From Nemertoderma westbladi (Eukaryota > Xenacoelomorpha > Nemertodermatida > Nemertodermatidae), in contig JAUCBJ010003785.1 in the NCBI GenBank assembly GCA_032718475.1, forward strand, positions 1-24,818: a stretch of 24,818 nt of DNA, given 5' to 3'. Made by a program: the position numbers and the translations under genes. This document shows, piece after piece, positions 17,275 to 24,818 of this stretch (the stretch's first letter is position 1; each line of letters opens with the position of its first letter). A model generated the notes under the pieces. The model made no database searches and was not told the origin of the DNA. It saw only the letters and a list, made by a program, of their open reading frames with translations.

Positions 17275-18939
17275 ATGACGAGTTGTTCCTCGTTGGAACC
17301 CACCCAGGACATGTGCTTCCTGGTGGACGACCTATCCGGCAGCGAGTCCCAAGGGGCCGACGAATGGGGCTGTCTCATCGTCCTACCCCGGTACAAGGTC
17401 AAGGGATTCCAACCACTGGGTCTCACTCGGGATTCCTATACCTTCGGGAGGGACCACAGCGGCTCAGTAGACTATTCCTTCGAAATGGCCGAGGCCGACA
17501 AACTATTCGTGGCCTACTCGAAACTCCACTTTAAACTCACCCGAGTCGTGAGCGGCACGAAAACCAAGGTTATAGTCGAAGACCACAGCAGCAATGGAAC
17601 CTTTATAAACGGAGACAAGATAGGCAAAGGGAAGACTCGCGAAATATTCAATAACTTCGAGATTTCTTTAGCGAAGGACGACAATAAAGTGTTTATGTAC
17701 CAAGATACTCGGGAGCAGACGCGCGCCGAGGCTGGGTTGCCGGCGGAAGTTGCGACCCGTTATACGTTGTGCAACAAACTGGGGGCCGGCGCCTGCGGGG
17801 AGGTCTTCCTGGCCTACTCGCGCCCGGACTGGGACCGGGAGTTCGCTATCAAAGTCGTACAGAAGCTAAAGTTCTCTATGGGGGGCACGGAGCGAGCCAA
17901 CCTGGCGGCGAGAGGGGTGCAGAGCGAGGTGGACATACTGAGGAGTCTGGAGCATCCTGGGGTGGTGCGCATACACGATGTGCATCAGAACGACGTAGCC
18001 TTCTACATCGTTCTAGAACACATGGCCGGAGGCGAGTTGTTCGATCGTATTGTCCGTAAGGAGAGACTCTGCGAGCCCTTAGCTCGGTTGTACTTCTACC
18101 AAATGGCTTTAGCGTTGGAATATCTCCATGATAAGTCGATAATACATCGGGATCTAAAGCCGGAAAACGTTCTGTTACTCGGCGAGGAGGATGAGACCGT
18201 AGTGAAACTCACCGACTTCGGATTGTCTCGGTTCGTCGGAGAGCAGAGTTTAATGAAGACTTTGTGCGGGACGCCGTCGTATCTGGCGCCGGAAGTCCTG
18301 CGGACTAACAGCGCGGGGAGCGCGGTCGTCGGTTACGATAAGCTCGTGGATTGTTGGAGCCTCGGGGTGATCCTGTACGCGATGCTCTCCGGCTATCCGC
18401 CGTTCTCGGAGGAGATCGAGGGTTTATCGCTGGTCGAGCAGATAACCCGAGGGGCGTATCAGTTCCACGCCGAGTCGTGGGGCGGCGTATCGCAGTCGGC
18501 GAAGGACCTCGTCAAGAAACTTATGACTGTGAACCCGAGACGACGGCTAACCGCCCAGAAGGCCGTCGCCCATCCGTGGAGTCGGGACGACGGGACCGTA
18601 GCCAGGGTTACCGAGCTGTGGGCTCGCGCCGCCATGCCGCCGCCCAGTCCCACGTCGTCGCCCTCCGGCGGGCGGAGTAAGAAGCGTCAGGCTGTGGACA
18701 GTCCGGATCGCGGTAAGGCGGTTCCCGTTAAGCGGACGTCCCCGGACACCCCGCTGCTCGTGGCCGACAAGGTCGGCATGACCTCCTTCGGGAAGGACTT
18801 TACCAAACGGTTGGACTTCGGAGCCAATGGGGTCATCTGCGGCAACCGGCGAGCGCCACCAAGCGGCGGTAAGAAGAACCTTCCTCTACGCAGTTCGGCT
18901 CGCATCGGCAATAAGAGAAATATCAACATCGACGACTGA
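17275..18939 (+). CDS. CHEK2: Checkpoint kinase CHK2 (FHA domain plus Ser/Thr kinase), intronless
   Basis: A 554-residue protein collinear with CHK2, the nuclear kinase activated by ATM after DNA double-strand breaks. The FHA domain is about residues 32-143, with G58-R59, S82..H85 and SSNGTFIN (105-112) for phosphothreonine binding. The kinase domain is about 163-436: glycine loop GAGACGEV (170-177), K193, E218, HRDLKPEN (291-298), DFG (314-316), and an activation loop with T329 and T333 in TLCGTPSYLAPE, matching the human autophosphorylation sites. The tail has a bipartite basic motif (SKKR...KRTSP, about 468-490) as in human CHK2. The N-terminal region before FHA is only about 30 residues, with two SQ/TQ sites (T10, S25) instead of a rich cluster. 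There is no intron, whereas vertebrate genes have many. It is GC-rich relative to its flanks. The upstream frame closes at 17254, so the ATG at 17275 is the natural start. It is the second cistron after LSM8. Confidence 0.96.
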   Translation: MTSCSSLEPTQDMCFLVDDLSGSESQGADEWGCLIVLPRYKVKGFQPLGLTRDSYTFGRDHSGSVDYSFEMAEADKLFVAYSKLHFKLTRVVSGTKTKVIVEDHSSNGTFINGDKIGKGKTREIFNNFEISLAKDDNKVFMYQDTREQTRAEAGLPAEVATRYTLCNKLGAGACGEVFLAYSRPDWDREFAIKVVQKLKFSMGGTERANLAARGVQSEVDILRSLEHPGVVRIHDVHQNDVAFYIVLEHMAGGELFDRIVRKERLCEPLARLYFYQMALALEYLHDKSIIHRDLKPENVLLLGEEDETVVKLTDFGLSRFVGEQSLMKTLCGTPSYLAPEVLRTNSAGSAVVGYDKLVDCWSLGVILYAMLSGYPPFSEEIEGLSLVEQITRGAYQFHAESWGGVSQSAKDLVKKLMTVNPRRRLTAQKAVAHPWSRDDGTVARVTELWARAAMPPPSPTSSPSGGRSKKRQAVDSPDRGKAVPVKRTSPDTPLLVADKVGMTSFGKDFTKRLDFGANGVICGNRRAPPSGGKKNLPLRSSARIGNKRNINIDD

Positions 18940-19034
18940 TGGCGCGACATATTGATCCTAAGTCGTTCCTTTGGTTGCCATGAGATCTCTTAGTTATGCA
19001 ACGGGGTATGAATGCTTGGTATTATTGCCTTAAC

Positions 19035-19040
19035 AATAAA
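19035..19040 (+). terminator. Poly(A) signal AATAAA after CHK2
   Basis: AATAAA lies 96 nt after the CHK2 stop codon. I noticed no canonical hexamer between the last LSM8 exon and this point, so it probably serves both cistrons. Confidence 0.65.
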
Positions 19041-19674
19041 GATTAAACTGCAATACCCTACTTTCCTAATATTTAAAGGATTAGTCGTCGATAGTTTAAT
19101 ATTTTATTTAGTAAATTTGATTTTAATAATTTCTCGACTGACTCCTTTCTGTGCGTTGGCGGCGCTAACTGGTCCCACTACGGTGACTAATAATCACTCT
19201 CTTGCGAACTCAGTATGTTTACGGTTTACCTCAACACATTCTCAACACATTTCAACATATATTATAGACATGGTGTATAACTTAGCCGATTATAGTTGAA
19301 TCGTATCCTGATATGGAACTCATAATTATGGGATAACGAGTCTGATAGATATAGACTACCACTAGATTGAATTAAGTAACATTGTGATATAGCGAGTTAG
19401 TAGAACTACTTACTGGCGGCGTTCGAGATATGCAAAGTAAATGTAACTGGATATTTTTAGTTTTAGTTTGGATATTTTGGGTCGGGATCTATAAGTTTAT
19501 ATAACTTGAAGAGTCGTTCTCTTAAATATCATTTTAATACGATTGTGTATTGAAATTGATTTAAACTATATAGTATAATAGAATCGATATATAGAAAAAG
19601 CAGTCTGATCTGATAACATTATGGGAATTACACTATGCGAAATCGAAATACCGAACCAAAATAATAAATCAATA
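19041..19674. other. AT-rich spacer between CHK2 and the satellite
   Basis: No gene, RNA or clear repeat recognised. Confidence 0.5.
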
Positions 19675-20213
19675 GTAAACACTAAGGCAACAACCAGTAG
19701 CTAACCTATTGAGTATCGTAAACACTAAGGCAACAACCAGTAGCTAACCTATTGAGTATGTCGCTTAAACGCTCATGTTATAAAACCTCCTAGCAACACC
19801 CGTAGTTACAACACCCACCCACTAGGCCGACATAGAGCTTCCTGATTCACACAACAACCAGTAGCTAACCTATTGAGTATGTCGCTTAAACGCTCATGTT
19901 ATAAAACCTCCTAGCAACACCCGTAGTTACAACACCCACCCACTAGGCCGACATAGAGCTTCCTGATTCACACAACAACCAGTAGCTAACCTATTGAGTA
20001 TGTCGCTTAAACGCTCATGTTATAAAACCTCCTAGCAACACCCGTAGTTACAACACCCACCCACTAGGCCGACATAGAGCTTCCTGATTCACACAACAAC
20101 CAGTAGCTAACCTATTGAGTATGTCGCTTAAACGCTCATGTTATAAAACCTCCTAGCAACACCCGTAGATACAACACCCACCCACTAGGCCGACATAGAG
20201 CTTCCTGATTCAC
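19675..20213. repeat. Satellite A: two 43-bp units then four 121-bp units
   Basis: A 43-bp unit starting GTAAACACTAAGGCAACAAC repeats at 19675 and 19718. The shared core CAACCAGTAGCTAACCTATT then recurs at 19734, 19855, 19976 and 20097, a constant 121-bp period. Units are almost identical; the last has GTAGATAC for GTAGTTAC and ends at GATTCAC before CATGG. Confidence 0.92.
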
Positions 20214-20244
20214 CATGGTTGACTTTATTAGTAAGAGTAAATAA

Positions 20245-20433
20245 GTAGTGAACACACCGCTCCCACTGAAACCTAATAATTCATATTGACTTAGTGCTGG
20301 TAGACGGGTAGTGAACACACCGCTCCCACTGAAACCTAATAATTCATATTGACTTAGTGCTGGTAGACGGGTAGTGAACACACCGCTCCCACTGAAACCT
20401 AATAATTCATATTGACTTAGTGCTGGTAGACGG
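20245..20433. repeat. Satellite B: three 63-bp units
   Basis: Units starting GTAGTGAACACACCGCTCCC lie at 20245, 20308 and 20371, identical as far as I can see. Open frames across them on the minus strand are by-products of a period divisible by three. Confidence 0.92.
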
Positions 20434-21120
20434 GCCTTAGCGTTTATTCATTCTACACTTTGTTATCTATTAGATTATTTTAAGGAACGTTAATCTTATC
20501 AGACTGATAATTAATTACAACCATTGTTATTGTTACTTAAAGGTTATCATCACCGATCCAATACTTAATTAGTTAGTAATAATTATTGTGCTGCTGATAC
20601 TGTTACCTAGTTTGTAATCATTCAGTTTTATCGTTTATTTTTCTCTGTGGGTTTATTATATTGTGATGTAACTGTAGGAAATGTTTATAGTTTTAACTTG
20701 CGTTCTGTGCATCGTCCCGCAATTGCAAATAATGCGCAATTCGCACGGTAGACTAGACTATGACTCACATTGTAACTGTGCTACCTAGAACCTACCCATT
20801 ATGACGGTATCAACTCTAAAACAACTGTTTCCAGTTGAATCTTCCGTACGCACGTTTATTTTATTTTCAGATAATTTCAGATTAAGTTTGTATATATTTG
20901 TTACTATTAAATTCCAGCGGGTTATAAATCTGAAACAATGTTTTATTTATTTCTCATTCGGGCGATGCTATGTGCGATGGCCAACTCACAAACCCACATC
21001 CTTGTTTTCTAAACAATATTTTACAGAAAATTGTCCCTTTATCGATCCCTACAATCTATCAATCCATTTACAGCTTTATTTATAATTATAATATTATGTT
21101 ATTATATAATAATAACACCC
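20434..21120. other. Unique segment of the macro-unit
   Basis: About 690 bp of non-tandem, AT-rich sequence between arrays B and C. A 94-codon frame at 20801-21085 has no recognisable motif and I do not call it a gene. The same segment recurs at 23129-23815. Confidence 0.6.
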
Positions 21121-22116
21121 CCGTACACAGCAAGCCAAAACACATTAAATGTAGGGAAAACCGCCGTACACAGCAAGCCAAAACACATTATGTAGGGAAA
21201 ACCGCCGTACACAGCAAGCCAAAACACAAATGTAGGGAAAACCGTCGTACACAGCAAGCCAAAACACTTTAAATGTAGGGAAAACCGTCGTACACAGCAA
21301 GCCAAAACACATTAAATGTAGGGAAAACCGTCGTACACAGCAAGCCAAAACACATTAAATGTAGGGAAAACCGTCGTACACAGCAAGCCAAAACACATTA
21401 TGTAGGGAAAACCGCCGTACACAGCAAGCCAAAACACATTAAATGTAGGGAAAACCGCCGTACACAGCAAGCCAAAACACATTATGTAGGGAAAACCGCC
21501 GTACACAGCAAGCCAAAACACATTAAATGTAGGGAAAACCGTCGTACACAGCAAGCCAAAACACATTAAATGTAGGGAAAACCGTCGTACACAGCAAGCC
21601 AAAACACATTATGTAGGGAAAACCGCCGTACACAGCAAGCCAAAACACATTAAATGTAGGGAAAACCGCCGTACACAGCAAGCCAAAACACATTATGTAG
21701 GGAAAACCGCCGTACACAGCAAGCCAAAACACATTAAATGTAGGGAAAACCGTCGTACACAGCAAGCCAAAACACTTTGAATGTAGGGAAAACCGTCGTA
21801 CACAGCAAGCCAAAACACATTAAATGTAGGGAAAACCGTCGTACACAGCAAGCCAAAACACATTAAATGTAGGGAAAACCGTCGTACACAGCAAGCCAAA
21901 ACACATTAAATGTAGGGAAAACCGTCGTACACAGCAAGCCAAAACACTTTATATGTAGGGAAAACCGTCGTACACAGCAAGCCAACACACTTTAAATGTA
22001 GGGAAAACCGTCGTACACAGCAATCCAAAACACTTTATATGTAGGGAAAACCGTCGTACACAGCAAGCCAAAACACTTTAAATGTAGGGAAAACCGTCGT
22101 ACACAGCAAGCCAAAA
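21121..22116. repeat. Satellite C: 24 units of 39-43 bp
   Basis: The core TACACAGCAAGCCAAAACAC followed by ATTAAATGTAGGGAAAACCG and TCG or CCG occurs 24 times in 996 bp. Variants are a 40-bp unit (ATTATG), one of about 39 bp (ACAAATG), and CTTTAAATG, CTTTATATG and CTTTGAATG forms. A higher-order period of 211 bp (five units) is visible between about 21312 and 21813. The array ends abruptly at 22116 before GGGGCCA. Confidence 0.93.
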
Positions 22117-22497
22117 GGGGCCATCCATAAATGACGTCATGCTGGACAGGGGGGGGGTTGGTATTTCGTGATGATTTGTGACGAGGGGGAGGAGGGGTGT
22201 CCGCAATATCGTGACGTCACATTATAAGTTTCCGATAAAATTACTGTATATATATTAAATACATAATGTAGTATACACATTATGTATTAACGTGTTTACT
22301 ATTAAACTATTACCTCTTACAATGATAACCATTAAAATCTTACCTTACGACCTCTACTGCCCTTCCATAATTGGTAAAATTAGAGAGCGTGTTTGTAAAG
22401 AATGTCATCTTTTTGCATCTAAATTTATATTAAAATTCTTACATCCCTTCATGGTAGCGGTAGTTCCAAAACCCGTTTTGATTATCAATCCCCTGCG
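22117..22497. other. Spacer between macro-units, probable mobile-element part
   Basis: It starts GGGGCCATCCATAAATGACG and has two TGACGTCA-like sites (about 22131 and 22211) with G-rich tracts between. This looks like a mobile-element end, but I cannot assign it. The remainder is AT-rich with no supported gene. Confidence 0.45.
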
Positions 22498-22638
22498 ACT
22501 ACTACTAGGATCGGCATGCTGTATTGCAGCTGCATTTTTAAGAATGCTGTGCCGGCTTGTCGACAAAATTGCGCCGCCACAACTCCATATCACCCATGAC
22601 ATTTGCTAGATCATCCGCATCTTCAAGGCCAGTGTCCT
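22498..22638 (-). mobile_element. LINE 3'-end fragment, second copy
   Basis: This is the reverse complement of 5861-6018 apart from about 20 bases and a few substitutions. On the minus strand it encodes LKDTGLEDADDLANVMGDME then LWRRNFVDKPAQHS, a typical LINE C-terminal end, and then reaches CCTAGTAGTAGT. Its truncated 5' end meets satellite A at 22639. Confidence 0.75.
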
Positions 22639-24818
22639 TAGGCCGACATAGAGCTTCCTGATTCACACAACAACCAGTAGCTAACCTATTGAGTATGTCG
22701 CTTAAACGCTCATGTTATAAAACCTCCTAGCAACACCCGTAGTTACAACACCCACCCACTAGGCCGACATAGAGCTTCCTGATTCACACAACAACCAGTA
22801 GCTAACCTATTGAGTATGTCGCTTAAACGCTCATGTTATAAAACCTCCTAGCAACACCCGTAGATACAACACCCACCCACTAGGCCGACATAGAGCTTCC
22901 TGATTCACCATGGTTGACTTTATTAGTAAGAGTAAATAAGTAGTGAACACACCGCTCCCACTGAAACCTAATAATTCATATTGACTTAGTGCTGGTAGAC
23001 GGGTAGTGAACACACCGCTCCCACTGAAACCTAATAATTCATATTGACTTAGTGCTGGTAGACGGGTAGTGAACACACCGCTCCCACTGAAACCTAATAA
23101 TTCATATTGACTTAGTGCTGGTAGACGGGCCTTAGCGTTTATTCATTCTACACTTTGTTATCTATTAGATTATTTTAAGGAACGTTAATCTTATCAGACT
23201 GATAATTAATTACAACCATTGTTATTGTTACTTAAAGGTTATCATCACCGATCCAATACTTAATTAGTTAGTAATAATTATTGTGCTGCTGATACTGTTA
23301 CCTAGTTTGTAATCATTCAGTTTTATCGTTTATTTTTCTCTGTGGGTTTATTATATTGTGATGTAACTGTAGGAAATGTTTATAGTTTTAACTTGCGTTC
23401 TGTGCATCGTCCCGCAATTGCAAATAATGCGCAATTCGCACGGTAGACTAGACTATGACTCACATTGTAACTGTGCTACCTAGAACCTACCCATTATGAC
23501 GGTATCAACTCTAAAACAACTGTTTCCAGTTGAATCTTCCGTACGCACGTTTATTTTATTTTCAGATAATTTCAGATTAAGTTTGTATATATTTGTTACT
23601 ATTAAATTCCAGCGGGTTATAAATCTGAAACAATGTTTTATTTATTTCTCATTCGGGCGATGCTATGTGCGATGGCCAACTCACAAACCCACATCCTTGT
23701 TTTCTAAACAATATTTTACAGAAAATTGTCCCTTTATCGATCCCTACAATCTATCAATCCATTTACAGCTTTATTTATAATTATAATATTATGTTATTAT
23801 ATAATAATAACACCCCCGTACACAGCAAGCCAAAACACATTAAATGTAGGGAAAACCGCCGTACACAGCAAGCCAAAACACATTATGTAGGGAAAACCGC
23901 CGTACACAGCAAGCCAAAACACAAATGTAGGGAAAACCGTCGTACACAGCAAGCCAAAACACTTTAAATGTAGGGAAAACCGTCGTACACAGCAAGCCAA
24001 AACACATTAAATGTAGGGAAAACCGTCGTACACAGCAAGCCAAAACACATTAAATGTAGGGAAAACCGTCGTACACAGCAAGCCAAAACACATTATGTAG
24101 GGAAAACCGCCGTACACAGCAAGCCAAAACACATTAAATGTAGGGAAAACCGCCGTACACAGCAAGCCAAAACACATTATGTAGGGAAAACCGCCGTACA
24201 CAGCAAGCCAAAACACATTAAATGTAGGGAAAACCGTCGTACACAGCAAGCCAAAACACATTAAATGTAGGGAAAACCGTCGTACACAGCAAGCCAAAAC
24301 ACATTATGTAGGGAAAACCGCCGTACACAGCAAGCCAAAACACATTAAATGTAGGGAAAACCGCCGTACACAGCAAGCCAAAACACATTATGTAGGGAAA
24401 ACCGCCGTACACAGCAAGCCAAAACACATTAAATGTAGGGAAAACCGTCGTACACAGCAAGCCAAAACACTTTGAATGTAGGGAAAACCGTCGTACACAG
24501 CAAGCCAAAACACATTAAATGTAGGGAAAACCGTCGTACACAGCAAGCCAAAACACATTAAATGTAGGGAAAACCGTCGTACACAGCAAGCCAAAACACA
24601 TTAAATGTAGGGAAAACCGTCGTACACAGCAAGCCAAAACACTTTATATGTAGGGAAAACCGTCGTACACAGCAAGCCAACACACTTTAAATGTAGGGAA
24701 AACCGTCGTACACAGCAATCCAAAACACTTTATATGTAGGGAAAACCGTCGTACACAGCAAGCCAAAACACTTTAAATGTAGGGAAAACCGTCGTACACA
24801 GCAAGCCAAAAGGGGCCA
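22639..24818. repeat. Second macro-unit copy, 2,695-bp offset, cut by the window end
   Basis: From 22639 to 24818 the sequence repeats 19944-22123 at a constant 2,695-bp offset. It contains satellite A (22639-22908, about 2.2 units), B (22940-23128), the unique segment (23129-23815), C (23816-24811, same order of unit variants) and the first 7 bases of the GGGGCCA spacer. Open reading frames in the two copies are identical in sequence and spacing, so the copies are identical or nearly so. Confidence 0.93.

Larger units (their letters stand above)
19944..22638. repeat. Macro-unit 1 (2,695 bp)
   Basis: One full period of the composite repeat: satellite A, B, unique segment, satellite C, spacer and LINE tail, after which satellite A begins again at 22639. 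Read this way, the region is a macrosatellite whose monomer itself contains three tandem arrays. Confidence 0.8.

Noticed and set aside
20801-21085. 94-codon gene in the macro-unit
   Set aside because: No motif, no splice or promoter context; AT-rich composition with biased residues fits a chance frame.
21102-21899. Repetitive minus-strand proteins with MACCVRRFSLH-type repeats
   Set aside because: They are translations of satellite C; frames shift with unit length and the same pattern recurs in the second copy.
21121-22116. CRISPR-like array
   Set aside because: Units are contiguous variants of one sequence with no unique spacers, in a eukaryotic context; it is a satellite.
22292-22609. 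105-codon plus-strand frame
   Set aside because: Its second half is antisense to the LINE tail.

Overview
This is a metazoan nuclear window, not bacterial. It has GT-AG introns, AATAAA poly(A) signals, LINEs, MITEs, a tRNA-derived SINE and satellite arrays. The AT-rich background is dotted with AGGCCTA and ACCGGTA motifs. Together with the three host proteins this suggests a marine invertebrate, possibly a deuterostome (tunicate, echinoderm or hemichordate). I cannot fix the phylum from the sequence.

Host genes, all on the plus strand: (1) an intact single-exon ribosomal protein eL18 gene (3213-3779); (2) a three-exon LSM8 gene (exons 11626-11659, 12178-12346 and 17174-17264), which I assembled by hand from its splice sites because no single long ORF shows it; (3) an intact intronless CHK2-type FHA/kinase gene (17275-18939). 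The CHK2 start codon lies 10 nt after the LSM8 stop codon. I see no poly(A) signal between them, and AATAAA follows at 19035. The pair therefore looks like one dicistronic unit or operon joining a U6-snRNA-binding subunit to a DNA-damage checkpoint kinase.

Repeats and mobile DNA: 0-3 kb is gene-free and holds hairpins, a 0.4-kb palindrome and a G23 run. At 4.06 kb there is a degenerate tRNA-SINE. At 5.27-6.34 kb a foldback structure encloses a LINE tail. The 4.8-kb second intron of LSM8 carries two MITEs, two opposed arrays of a roughly 21-bp motif, a 5'-truncated LINE with a long open reverse-transcriptase frame, and long C and G runs.

At 7.6-10.2 kb on the minus strand lies a broken, unrecognised protein-coding cluster. 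It contains a roughly 1.7-kb reading frame interrupted by two frame changes and one TGA, with a Cys-rich tail, followed by a Ser/Thr-rich frame with a basic C-terminal motif. It could be an endogenous viral element, an unfamiliar mobile element or a decayed host gene.

From 19.67 kb to the end of the window there is a composite macrosatellite. Arrays of 121-bp (A), 63-bp (B) and 39-43-bp (C) units plus unique sequence are repeated as a block at an exact 2,695-bp offset. The second copy runs off the end of the window.
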